Shown one piece after another: positions 14,847-21,929 of a stretch of DNA of 30,323 nt. Source of the stretch: a virus; the IMG/VR virus record IMGVR_UViG_3300017779_000089, positions 1-30,323 of that record; one strand, written 5' to 3'. Both the position numbers and the translations under genes were made by a program. The notes beneath the pieces were generated by a model, which was given only the letters and a program-made list of their open reading frames with translations, was not told where the DNA came from and did no database searches. The first letter of the stretch is position 1. The number at the start of each line of letters is the position of its first letter.

Positions 14847-15471
14847 AACAACTTTTTAGTATTTCTTTACAAAGCTCTTTAGGTACTTTACTTCTTAAAT
14901 AATTTCCCTTTAAACCTTGAGTTCCAGTTTGTGAACCTCTTGGTGCTGGTTGGTGATGACAATTTTTATTACCATTAAAACATTCTGGTCTTGGTTGCCA
15001 TCCTAAAGGATTAAATATACTTTTTATATGGTTAGTCCAAATATCAGTTGGTTTTGCTCTATTATCTCCATAAGTGCAATACCAAACAGTTGTTCTTGGT
15101 AACCCTTTCATAAAACTTTGTTTTCTTAACATACCTCTTGGATTTTCTATAAACCAAAATTTTGGTTGCATTTTTTTAATAATATCTAAAGTTTTTTTAA
15201 CCATCATATCGCTTTTTATTGCAAATTCTGATAGTGGTTTGTTATGTGGTCTATGATGGTAGATTGCTGCTATACTATATGTAGTGCATGGCGGACTAGC
15301 CCAAATCATATCTGGTTCAAAAGGAACTTTATTAATATCAAATTCTAATATATCTACTGCATAATCTATTTTTTCAAAAGAATTAAGATCAGAACTAAAA
15401 ACATTATATCCTAATTTTTCAGCTTCTTTGCCAATACTTCTGCTTCCTGCAAATAATTCTAAAATATTCAT
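14839..15471 (-). CDS. DNA (cytosine-5) methyltransferase, compact phage form
   Basis: The 210-residue product begins directly with motif I, L-E-L-F-A-G-S-R-S-I-G (4-14, AdoMet binding). It has motif IV S-P-P-C-T (59-63, catalytic Cys62) and motif VI W-F-I-E-N-P-R-G (106-113). No clear motif VIII (Q-x-R-x-R) is seen and the target-recognition region is short, so it is smaller than bacterial C5 methyltransferases. It probably methylates cytosines in phage DNA to evade host restriction. No partner restriction enzyme is evident next to it. Its ATG overlaps the upstream stop (TAATG). Confidence 0.8.
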   Translation of the reverse strand: MNILELFAGSRSIGKEAEKLGYNVFSSDLNSFEKIDYAVDILEFDINKVPFEPDMIWASPPCTTYSIAAIYHHRPHNKPLSEFAIKSDMMVKKTLDIIKKMQPKFWFIENPRGMLRKQSFMKGLPRTTVWYCTYGDNRAKPTDIWTNHIKSIFNPLGWQPRPECFNGNKNCHHQPAPRGSQTGTQGLKGNYLRSKVPKELCKEILKSCYE

Positions 15472-15821
15472 TATATATCTTTGTATTCGATTAATAATTC
15501 ATCGTGTTCTTTTTTATTTTTATCAGCTAATAAAGCCAAACCTAAAACTAAATAATTAAGAGCATCTGCAAATCTGGTTTCAATAGGTTCAGCAGGTATT
15601 ATATCATCATTACTTGTATTAGACAATATTGATTGAACATGCTTATCAAAGAATGTGGCCCATACTTGTAAAGGTTTTATGCCTATTCTTTCAGCTGTAG
15701 ATTTAAAGTTGTGCAAAACATCTTCATTGTTGTTAGTGTATTCAGGTTGTTTTTCATCCATTATCTTTTTTGAAAGAGATAATATTTCTAATCTTATTTT
15801 TGTATATTCTTTTTTATTCAT
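15471..15821 (-). CDS. MazG/DUF1599-like nucleotide-metabolism protein
   Basis: The 116-residue all-helical product has E-Y-T-N-N-N-E-D-V-L-H-N-F-K-S-T-A-E-R-I-G, Q-V-W-A-T-F-F-D-K-H-V and E-P-I-E-T-R-F-A-D-A-L-N-Y-L-V-L. The last motif resembles the metal-binding E-x-x-x-D-x-x-N helix of MazG/dUTPase-like proteins. Similar small proteins occur widely in phage replication modules. A nucleotide hydrolase or modification role is inferred. It lies 9 nt after the primase-helicase gene. Confidence 0.6.
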   Translation of the reverse strand: MNKKEYTKIRLEILSLSKKIMDEKQPEYTNNNEDVLHNFKSTAERIGIKPLQVWATFFDKHVQSILSNTSNDDIIPAEPIETRFADALNYLVLGLALLADKNKKEHDELLIEYKDI

Positions 15822-15830
15822 AATTATTAT

Positions 15831-17510
15831 TTAAAATGGTACGATATCTTTATGTATTTCTATTATTTTTTCATTTTGATCAACTGGTAAATAAACACCA
15901 CCAGAATTAAAATCTGGACATATTTCTATCTCACCTAATTGACCATTTTCTTTTCTTTTAATTTTTTGAAATGATACTTTAACCACATCTGAGCCATATT
16001 TGGTTTTTTTACCAATAACCCTGTGACATATTGCACCATTAAAACTTTTGTTAAAAAAATCAGCTGATCCTGAAATTTGATAAAGGTTTGGTATTTTATA
16101 TATACCATTTTCTGATTCTATTTTTCTAGGATGTGCTACCAAAAACAAATGTGTATTTGTTTGCTGACAAAACTGTGTGATATAACTAAGCTGTTTACCA
16201 ATATATGAGTGATCTCTTTGTGCTGAATGATCTAACATATTCCATGGATCTATCACACAAACATTTACTCCCTTTTGAAAAACAAGCTCTCTAAATGCAT
16301 CTAATATACCCTTAAGTGTTAGATTTTCAAGATTAATTTTTATCCAATAAAAATGTTCTTCTATAAAATCTTTTGTGTTGTTAAGATCATCAGTATTACA
16401 ATTTTTATTATTTAATTTATTTGCAATTCTTTTTATATGACCTTCATATGGATAAGATTCAGGAGAAAACATTGCACATCTAAAGCTGTATTTAGATGCT
16501 AAATTGCATAGTATTTGATCTAAGATATCAGATTTACCACTGTTAGGTATGCCAGACACCACTGTCCATTCACCAAATGCCATTTTGAAATAAGTATCTG
16601 ATCCTGGTAAACCCACTGAATAATTGACAATTCCATTTTCATTAAAGTTAATTACATCTTGCCATATATTATCCACATTCAAAACTCCTTCTAATGGAAA
16701 GTTCTTAGCTTCTTTTATTATGTTTCTTAGTGTTTCTGCACCTTTTTCGATTAAAACCTCATTAGCATCTTTATAATCATCAAAATCTACATATTTACAT
16801 CTATAATTACCAAATCTTCTGGCTAATTCATTTCTCAGCTGCAAACCAGCATCATCATTATCAGTGCATAAGATAATCTCTTTTTTATCTTTAAAATATT
16901 TCCAGCAATTATCTAGATATTCTAATTTTTGAGACCCCTTACTTGCACCATTTGGCACACTACATACACTGTACAAACCAGCTTCATGTAATGATAGCGC
17001 ATCCATTTCACCTTCAACTATATAACATTTTTTAGTGTCATTTAGATTATCAATACCATAAAACACCAATTCTGCACCTGAAACCAATTTAAAGTTTTTT
17101 TGACCATCTCTAAATTTTACATTTACAACTTTATTATTTCTATAATAATTAAAGTTTATACATTTTCTTTTGGCCCTTACCTGTGGCATATATTCCAAAG
17201 ATTCACCAATTTTCCAATGTACTAATGTTGATTCTGTTATTTTCCTTTCAGAAAACCATTTTATTACTCTATCGGTTAAGTTGACTTTTATTTTTTCTGG
17301 CAGCACATACTCTTTCTTTTTTTGGAATCGTACATTACCTTGCCAACCACAATGATGACAATTATAAAGGCCATCATTAATGTTAACAGAAAGTGATTTA
17401 TCGTTTTTATTTTTTCTTTTGTGACTGCATTGTGGACACAAAGTTTTGGTATTACCTGTTTGTTTTTTTAAAACAATACCAAGATCTAATAATAGTTTAT
17501 AGTGATTCAT
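15831..17510 (-). CDS. Bifunctional DNA primase-helicase (T7 gp4-like)
   Basis: The 559-residue product has three parts. There is an N-terminal zinc ribbon (Cys25, Cys28, Cys51, Cys54: C-P-Q-C...C-H-H-C). There is a TOPRIM primase core with V-E-G-E-M-D (165-170) and T-D-N-D-D-A-G (216-222). There is a C-terminal RecA-like DnaB/gp4 helicase with Walker A G-I-P-N-S-G-K-S (320-327), Walker B V-C-V-I-D-P (417-422) and a motif at L-F-L-V-A-H-P-R-K (455-463). It synthesises primers and unwinds DNA at the fork. No phage DNA polymerase is visible, so it probably works with the host replisome. Confidence 0.93.
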   Translation of the reverse strand: MNHYKLLLDLGIVLKKQTGNTKTLCPQCSHKRKNKNDKSLSVNINDGLYNCHHCGWQGNVRFQKKKEYVLPEKIKVNLTDRVIKWFSERKITESTLVHWKIGESLEYMPQVRAKRKCINFNYYRNNKVVNVKFRDGQKNFKLVSGAELVFYGIDNLNDTKKCYIVEGEMDALSLHEAGLYSVCSVPNGASKGSQKLEYLDNCWKYFKDKKEIILCTDNDDAGLQLRNELARRFGNYRCKYVDFDDYKDANEVLIEKGAETLRNIIKEAKNFPLEGVLNVDNIWQDVINFNENGIVNYSVGLPGSDTYFKMAFGEWTVVSGIPNSGKSDILDQILCNLASKYSFRCAMFSPESYPYEGHIKRIANKLNNKNCNTDDLNNTKDFIEEHFYWIKINLENLTLKGILDAFRELVFQKGVNVCVIDPWNMLDHSAQRDHSYIGKQLSYITQFCQQTNTHLFLVAHPRKIESENGIYKIPNLYQISGSADFFNKSFNGAICHRVIGKKTKYGSDVVKVSFQKIKRKENGQLGEIEICPDFNSGGVYLPVDQNEKIIEIHKDIVPF

Positions 17511-17515
17511 ATAGC

Positions 17516-18016
17516 TTAAATTTTTAATTGATCTAGTGAAATTAACTTTCTTTTTTCTAATACATATGCCATAACCCTAGTCATTCTAAGATTTGACTTT
17601 TTAAATATCATTTTGTTTGTTGCAAATCCTTCAAATCTAAATCTAGGATAGATACAACTAAATAAAGCAAACAACTGGCATTCGCTTTTTGCATATTCAG
17701 GAATCATTAGTGGATTATCAGGGTTTCTATTTACCTTAACATCTACAGTCATATTTACCCAATATGCATCATAATAATCAGTACCAATTTTTTTGCTTGT
17801 ATTTTGAACTCTAAAATCTGGATATAAATTTAATTCTCTACAGAAAATAAATTCAGCACCAAAGCCAACAATATTCAATTCTAACATTGATTTTTTATTG
17901 ACTGTCCCATATCCATCCCATCCAGTTTTTTTCTTATTTATATGCCTTTGTTGAGCCGCTAATTCAACTATTTTTTGTTCATATTTATCTAACTTATATA
18001 CCTTACCTACTTTCAT
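17516..18016 (-). CDS. Probable PD-(D/E)XK nuclease-like protein (166 aa)
   Basis: The core pattern is G-F-G-A-E-F (Glu55), then G-T-D-Y-Y-D-A (Asp80/Asp83), then N-M-T-V-D-V-K-V (Asp92, Lys94), followed by an F-E-G-F-A-T strand. The E...D...D-x-K order fits a PD-(D/E)XK nuclease fold. An N-terminal helix (K-Y-E-Q-K-I-V-E-L-A-A-Q-Q-R) is added. A resolvase or processing role in replication is plausible from its place between the initiator (4-nt overlap) and the primase-helicase (5-nt gap). The family is not named with certainty. Confidence 0.6.
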   Translation of the reverse strand: MKVGKVYKLDKYEQKIVELAAQQRHINKKKTGWDGYGTVNKKSMLELNIVGFGAEFIFCRELNLYPDFRVQNTSKKIGTDYYDAYWVNMTVDVKVNRNPDNPLMIPEYAKSECQLFALFSCIYPRFRFEGFATNKMIFKKSNLRMTRVMAYVLEKRKLISLDQLKI

Positions 18017-18867
18017 TTTATATAATCTTTTATAATATCTATTTCAGATTTGTCTAATATTTGTGAAATATTATATTCATTTAACTTTTCTTTTTTTGTA
18101 ATAGCACCTAATCTTTCAATGCCATCTGGATCTTTATATAAGACATACTCGACTATGTTTTTAATTTTATAAAAGCATTTAGGTTTACTATATTGTTTAT
18201 AGTTTTCAAAAAACCTGTCAATAAACTTTATACCATTTTGATCCTGGTTTCTAAGTTTTAATATTGAAAGAAAATTATTTGACCAAAACTCATTATCCCT
18301 AGTAAACTTTACAACTAAGTATAATTGCTTTAAATCATACTTATCTATTCTAACACATTTATCTATGCAACAAATCCAATTACATATTTGGGCATCTGTT
18401 TTTGGTTGATATTTTAAAGGAAATAATCCTACAAAATGAGGATAAGATTCTATGATCTTATCATTTTGTATGTTAATATTTCTTTTATATAGTATATTAT
18501 ATATGTTATTAATATTACTTTGTGAAGGTTTTTCCGGCTCTGGTTTTTCCGTATACGGTTTTTTCCTATACGGTTTGTCATTTAGATAATAGTTTATGCC
18601 TTTAAATTTACCCTTATCTTTTATGTTTTCTCTAATTAAAAAACCATGTTCAATAAGCTCATTTAATTTATTTCTAACTGTGTCTTTACCTTCTTTAAAA
18701 TGATTTGCTATATACTCTACTGTTATTTTTTGATCAGATTTATGCGAAAACATCCAGGAGTATAAACCTGTAGCACCAATACTAATACCTTTATGCCTAA
18801 ATATATAAGAAGGCACAATTGTATAATTATCAAACTTTTTAGGTTTGTAAATTCTATTGTATTTCAT
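18013..18867 (-). CDS. Replication initiator with winged helix-turn-helix
   Basis: The 284-residue product begins with a phage replisome-organiser-type wHTH (about 16-90): T-I-V-P-S-Y-I-F-R-H-K-G-I-S-I-G-A-T-G-L-Y-S-W, then I-T-V-E-Y-I-A-N-H-F-K-E-G-K-D-T-V-R-N-K-L-N-E-L and G-F-L-I-R. A Lys-Pro-Glu pentapeptide linker follows (KPYRK, KPYTE, KPEPE, KPSQS; about 97-116), then a helical C-terminal domain that may recruit the helicase loader or primase. The DNA encoding the linker is a tandem repeat next to very AT-rich sequence, as in phages whose origin lies within the initiator gene. Confidence 0.75.
   Translation of the reverse strand: MKYNRIYKPKKFDNYTIVPSYIFRHKGISIGATGLYSWMFSHKSDQKITVEYIANHFKEGKDTVRNKLNELIEHGFLIRENIKDKGKFKGINYYLNDKPYRKKPYTEKPEPEKPSQSNINNIYNILYKRNINIQNDKIIESYPHFVGLFPLKYQPKTDAQICNWICCIDKCVRIDKYDLKQLYLVVKFTRDNEFWSNNFLSILKLRNQDQNGIKFIDRFFENYKQYSKPKCFYKIKNIVEYVLYKDPDGIERLGAITKKEKLNEYNISQILDKSEIDIIKDYIK
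18527..18576. repeat. Tandem 15-nt iteron-like repeats; candidate replication origin
   Basis: Three adjacent 15-nt units begin at 18527, 18542 and 18557 (GGTTTTTCCGGCTCT, GGTTTTTCCGTATAC, GGTTTTTTCCTATAC), plus a 5-nt start of a fourth. A perfect palindrome CCGTATACGG spans units 2 and 3 (18549-18558). About 50-80 bases of nearly pure A/T follow on one side (from about 18460 to 18520), suitable for strand opening. The location inside the initiator gene resembles lambda O-type origins. Function is inferred. Confidence 0.5.
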
Positions 18868-18876
18868 TAATAGCTT

Positions 18877-19131
18877 TTATTGGCTTTTATCTACAAGCCC
18901 TTTTAATTCATCACAGAAATTCCTAAGATTATCATAAGTTTCCTTAAACTCATCAAAAGTAATATTTCGATCATCAAATATATGCCACAACAATTCCATA
19001 AGTAAATCAAACTCTGCTTCACTTGCATGACCAATATATTTATAATCATAAATAAATGTATCACTGCTGTTTTGTGTCCACTTAACTCTTTGTTTTAATG
19101 GTTCGAAATATATATCTCTTGTTTTAGGCAT
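18877..19131 (-). CDS. Hypothetical protein (84 aa) in the replication operon
   Basis: The acidic product has T-F-I-Y-D-Y-K-Y-I-G-H-A-S-E-A-E-F-D-L-L-M-E-L-L-W-H-I and a helical C-terminus. I recognise no family. It sits between the VRR-NUC gene (8-nt overlap) and the initiator (9-nt gap), so a replication accessory role is possible. Confidence 0.6.
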   Translation of the reverse strand: MPKTRDIYFEPLKQRVKWTQNSSDTFIYDYKYIGHASEAEFDLLMELLWHIFDDRNITFDEFKETYDNLRNFCDELKGLVDKSQ

Positions 19132-19495
19132 TTTTTTTAAAATAATTATCTATAATTTCTATACACTCATCTAGTTTATTGGACCAAATGGCCTTCCATT
19201 TCGCATTTTCAAGCCATTTAAGCCACTTTTTTTGATTTTCAGTAGGTTTATTATATCCAGCTTTTAATTCTATCGCTAATCCATTGTATTTATTATTTGG
19301 AGTGAAAATCATAACATCTGGCACACCAGCTTTAGTGCCTAGATATTTCATTTTATATTGTTCAAATGGTGATCTTTTACCTTCATTTGATACATGAGTG
19401 AATAAAGCATCTGGATAGTTATCCTCTAAATATCTCATAACTCTATTTTGCATAATATCTTCTTTACCTAAATATTTAGAATATGGGTTTCCCAT
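19124..19495 (-). CDS. VRR-NUC domain nuclease
   Basis: From the ATG at 19495 the product has 123 residues; a TTG at 19528 would add 11 and is less likely. It shows the VRR-NUC form of the PD-(D/E)XK fold: an N-terminal E-D-I-M-Q-N-R-V helix, N-E-G-K-R-S, G-V-P-D-V-M-I-F with the catalytic Asp, and L-A-I-E-L-K-A-G with the E-x-K pair, followed by P-T-E-N-Q-K-K-W-L. Phage VRR-NUC proteins act as structure-specific endonucleases. It lies between the exonuclease and replication genes. Confidence 0.88.
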   Translation of the reverse strand: MGNPYSKYLGKEDIMQNRVMRYLEDNYPDALFTHVSNEGKRSPFEQYKMKYLGTKAGVPDVMIFTPNNKYNGLAIELKAGYNKPTENQKKWLKWLENAKWKAIWSNKLDECIEIIDNYFKKNA

Positions 19496-19534
19496 GCTAT
19501 AATATAAAAAATTAATATTGATTTCCAATTTTTT

Positions 19535-20314
19535 TTATATAATTAAACATCCATCATCTGTTGTTTGATTCCAAGATGGACCAGGAATTATGCCTGTTAA
19601 AAGATAAGCTGTCCAATCTTTAAAAGCTCTTTTCCACAATTCTCTACCCATTTCTATTTTTTCTTCATCTAGTTTTACTACCTCAATTCTATAAGGTGGA
19701 TTAGTAGGACATAGAATAAATCTAAACTCGTCAATACCAAGCATATCCATATAAAATGCAGCTTGAATATGATAACCTCTTTTAAATACATCATATTTAA
19801 ATTTTTTAGGGTTAGAACTTTGGCATGTTTTTATATCAGCAATGAATTCATTATTATGTCCTATGATATCTGGCCTGACCCTAACATCTACACCATCTAC
19901 TTTTAAATAATGTGATAATTCAATCTTACCTTGACAATATTTTATTGCTGTTTTATTTTTTTCAAACCTATTATATAATCCTACAACTTTTTCAGAATCA
20001 TCAAAACTAAGCGGTATTCTGCCATTTGCATTTTCTAATTCTTTTTTCTTTAATGCTATGCCCTCTTTTGTTCTTCCATTCTCTATGTGATTCATATGAT
20101 AATAAATATCATTATATGTTTCAGGTTCTATCAATCTAGCATGTACAGCTGTGCCTAATCTCATTGCAGCTGTTTCTTTAATCTGAGGTCCATTTACAAA
20201 ATGATCTAAACATTCATTAGCAATTACTTTTAAACCACTTGCGCTTATACTATCATGTGAATGATAATGGTCGTTACTATCTTTTATTATATCAATTATT
20301 TCTATTTTATGCAT
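19535..20314 (-). CDS. RecE-type exonuclease (exodeoxyribonuclease VIII-like)
   Basis: The 259-residue product contains S-A-S-G-L-K, M-R-L-G-T-A-V-H-A-R (His58), K-I-E-L-S (Glu132), R-V-R-P-D-I-I (Asp149), I-A-D-I-K-T (Asp160, Lys162) and Y-H-I-Q-A-A-F-Y (Gln184). This is the PDDEXK family of RecE/exo VIII-like phage recombination exonucleases (PF12684 type). It resects double-stranded ends to give 3' tails for the annealing protein encoded at 21061-21588. It overlaps the 44-aa gene upstream by 8 nt. Confidence 0.88.
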   Translation of the reverse strand: MHKIEIIDIIKDSNDHYHSHDSISASGLKVIANECLDHFVNGPQIKETAAMRLGTAVHARLIEPETYNDIYYHMNHIENGRTKEGIALKKKELENANGRIPLSFDDSEKVVGLYNRFEKNKTAIKYCQGKIELSHYLKVDGVDVRVRPDIIGHNNEFIADIKTCQSSNPKKFKYDVFKRGYHIQAAFYMDMLGIDEFRFILCPTNPPYRIEVVKLDEEKIEMGRELWKRAFKDWTAYLLTGIIPGPSWNQTTDDGCLII

Positions 20315-20441
20315 CTTGAAATATTTTATAGATTATATATGGAAAAATTAATATCTTACTAATAAAAGCAAATAGTTTAAATATTTCTTCTTCTTTTTTT
20401 GGTGACCTACCTTGATTAGATCTATATTGTCTGTATTTCAT
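20307..20441 (-). CDS. Small hypothetical membrane-type protein (44 aa)
   Basis: A basic N-terminus (MKYRQYRSNQGRSPKKEEE) is followed by one hydrophobic helix (L-F-A-F-I-S-K-I-L-I-F-P-Y-I-I-Y). It begins after the terminator at 20493-20523 and overlaps the exonuclease start by 8 nt, suggesting coupling. A weak promoter-like TAAATTG lies 16 nt before the ATG. The function is unknown. Confidence 0.5.
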   Translation of the reverse strand: MKYRQYRSNQGRSPKKEEEIFKLFAFISKILIFPYIIYKIFQDA

Positions 20442-20492
20442 AATTAAAATTTTCTTTCAATTTAAAAATTATTTTTAATAAAAACAAATAAC

Positions 20493-20523
20493 AAAAAAAA
20501 AGCAGCCAATAAATAGCTGCCTT
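20493..20523 (-). terminator. Rho-independent terminator after the SSB-like gene
   Basis: There is an 8-bp stem with one G-U pair (20516-20523 with 20499-20506) and a 9-nt loop, followed by nine Ts on the minus strand, about 24 nt after the stop of the SSB-like gene. Confidence 0.85.
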
Positions 20524-20546
20524 TCTCCCCTTAGTTGTTTGCAAAA

Positions 20547-20897
20547 CTAAAATGGTAGGTCATCATTATTTTTAGGTGGAGGTGGATTACCTGTAATCTG
20601 TGTATCATTATCAGAAACACCATTAACTTTTTCAATAAACCAACCTTGGATTGAATTGAAATATTTAACCTGATTGTCTTTATTACTCCATTCTCTACCC
20701 TTAATATTGATACCTATTTTAACTTCCTCACCAACATTATATGTATTTAAAACATCACATTTGTCTTGTACAAATTCAACTAATATGTTTTGAGGATATT
20801 GCTCATCAGTAGTCAATACCAGATCTCTTTTTGTGAAACCATTAGATCCATATTCTTTAGTTTCATCAATTGATTTAATTTTACCTTTTATTTCCAT
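20547..20897 (-). CDS. SSB-like DUF3127 protein
   Basis: The 116-residue product matches the DUF3127 pattern well: M-E-I-K-G-K-I near the start, K-R-D-L-V-L-T-T-D-E-Q-Y-P-Q, V-E-F-V-Q-D-K-C-D-x-L, N-I-K-G-R-E-W-S-N and K-Y-F-N-S-I-Q-G-W. It ends in a Pro-rich linker and acidic D-D-L-P-F tip like bacterial SSB tails that bind partner proteins. This family is characteristic of Bacteroidota and their phages. It likely coats single-stranded DNA during replication and recombination. It is followed by a strong terminator and overlaps the 54-aa gene by 10 nt. Confidence 0.9.
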   Translation of the reverse strand: MEIKGKIKSIDETKEYGSNGFTKRDLVLTTDEQYPQNILVEFVQDKCDVLNTYNVGEEVKIGINIKGREWSNKDNQVKYFNSIQGWFIEKVNGVSDNDTQITGNPPPPKNNDDLPF

Positions 20898-21052
20898 AAT
20901 TTATTTTTATTATTACTGTTTTTATTTATTATTTTACCTTCAACATCTACAATAATATAATTCAATTCTTTTAAAATTTCAATTGAAAATACTACTGCAT
21001 TTGCTTTTTCTTTTAAACTTAATGTATCAAATACCTTTTTAGATACACACAT
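20888..21052 (-). CDS. Small hypothetical protein (54 aa)
   Basis: The frame starts MCVSKKVFDTLSLKEKANAV and contains an amphipathic helix, a short strand Y-I-I-V-D-V-E-G and a polar Asn/Lys-rich tail. It starts 8 nt after the annealing-protein stop and overlaps the SSB-like start by 10 nt, filling the gap between two confident genes. The function is unknown. Confidence 0.5.
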   Translation of the reverse strand: MCVSKKVFDTLSLKEKANAVVFSIEILKELNYIIVDVEGKIINKNSNNKNKLWK

Positions 21053-21060
21053 AAGTTTGT

Positions 21061-21588
21061 TTAAATTTTAAATTGTTTATTTATCTTATCTTTATAGATT
21101 TTCTTCATTCTAAATGATTCTAAAACTTTAAGTGCTTGAGCTTTACTACCTTTTAAAGTTGCCTGATATTGATTTTCATCTAACCAAGGCCTAACATCTT
21201 TAGATTGATTTAGAGTAGCATTTTGCACTTCTTCTGCTGATGCAACACTAGTATCTATACCAATACCTAAATTACCTAAAGCTCTACCTACAGCACTTGT
21301 TTCACAGTTTTCTATATGTGATGTTGCATTTATATATGATGAACTTTTAAGCTCTCTTGCTGTACCAGTCGATATAATATCGCCAGATTTATTATATATA
21401 ACACATCTAAACTCAACCCTATTATCTTGTTTGATTTCACCTGTTTTTTTATCAGCATGTTCAAACCATTCATCTACTGTTTTTGTAGTTTCTAAACCAA
21501 AACCTTTATATTCTGGATTGGTTCTAAATTCTATTATTCTAGAATTAACTAGAACATATTCTTTGCCTTTTATTTTAATTGATTCCAT
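21061..21588 (-). CDS. Single-strand annealing protein (ERF/Rad52-like)
   Basis: The 175-residue product has Y-V-L-V-N-S-R-I-I-E-F-R, V-E-F-R-C-V-I-Y, and H-I-E-N-C-E-T-S-A-V-G-R-A-L-G-N-L-G-I-G-I (about 92-112). The E-T-S-A-V-G-R-A-L-G segment is the usual signature of ERF/Sak-type phage annealing proteins. A Lys-rich C-terminus follows. It would anneal complementary strands exposed by the RecE-type exonuclease. The family call is strong; the exact subfamily is uncertain. Confidence 0.75.
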   Translation of the reverse strand: MESIKIKGKEYVLVNSRIIEFRTNPEYKGFGLETTKTVDEWFEHADKKTGEIKQDNRVEFRCVIYNKSGDIISTGTARELKSSSYINATSHIENCETSAVGRALGNLGIGIDTSVASAEEVQNATLNQSKDVRPWLDENQYQATLKGSKAQALKVLESFRMKKIYKDKINKQFKI

Positions 21589-21598
21589 AAATATTATA

Positions 21599-21808
21599 TT
21601 AGATTAATCTTTTCTTAATATCAAAGCCATTGTTTTCCAGCTTTTTAATTTCATTGATTGTAAATTTACCAGGATTATCTATCCTGTCTTTTAAGGTTGG
21701 AGCTGTGCAACCTAATATTGCACTAACTTGATTTCTTTTTAACCCTAATCTTTTTAATTCATTTTCAAAATAACCTCTAAAAATGTACTTTTCTTCTACT
21801 TGATCCAT
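21599..21808 (-). CDS. Small helix-turn-helix regulator (XRE/Cro-like)
   Basis: The 69-residue product has a HTH core, E-L-K-R-L-G-L-K-R-N-Q-V-S-A-I-L-G-C-T-A-P-T-L-K-D-R-I (about 17-43), and little else. It opens the early operon after the tail-module terminator and is the only obvious transcriptional regulator in the window. With no integrase seen, a Cro-like control role is more likely than lysogeny maintenance. Confidence 0.7.
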   Translation of the reverse strand: MDQVEEKYIFRGYFENELKRLGLKRNQVSAILGCTAPTLKDRIDNPGKFTINEIKKLENNGFDIKKRLI

Positions 21809-21835
21809 AAATTAAATTTGTTGCAATGTATAAAA

Positions 21836-21851
21836 TTATTTTTAAAAATAA
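21836..21851. promoter_or_regulatory. 16-nt palindrome upstream of the HTH regulator
   Basis: TTATTTTTAAAAATAA is a perfect inverted repeat 27 nt before the regulator ATG, in the promoter region of the early operon. It could be an operator for the HTH protein. Pure A/T palindromes are frequent by chance in this genome. Confidence 0.25.
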
Positions 21852-21869
21852 AAAAATATTTATAATAAA

Positions 21870-21904
21870 GAACCCCCTAAAAATAAAAAACAATTAGAGG
21901 GTTC
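21870..21904 (-). terminator. Hairpin between tail and early modules
   Basis: GAACCC (21870-21875) pairs with GGGTTC (21899-21904), extended by CTAA/TTAG around an internal mismatch, with an A/T-rich loop. It is followed by a short T-rich stretch on the minus strand. It sits 26 nt after the distal tail gene stop and probably ends the tail transcript. Confidence 0.6.
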
Positions 21905-21929
21905 AAGCAAACAAAGGAAAGGGAAAATC

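Noticed and set aside
14839-15471. Complete restriction-modification system
   Set aside because: Only the methyltransferase is recognisable. The neighbouring small proteins show no restriction endonuclease motifs.
18527-18576. CRISPR-like array
   Set aside because: The 15-nt units are directly adjacent without spacers and lie inside a coding frame, so iterons or peptide repeats fit better.
19496-19528. TTG start adding 11 residues to the VRR-NUC gene
   Set aside because: The ATG at 19495 gives a complete domain and is the more common start codon.
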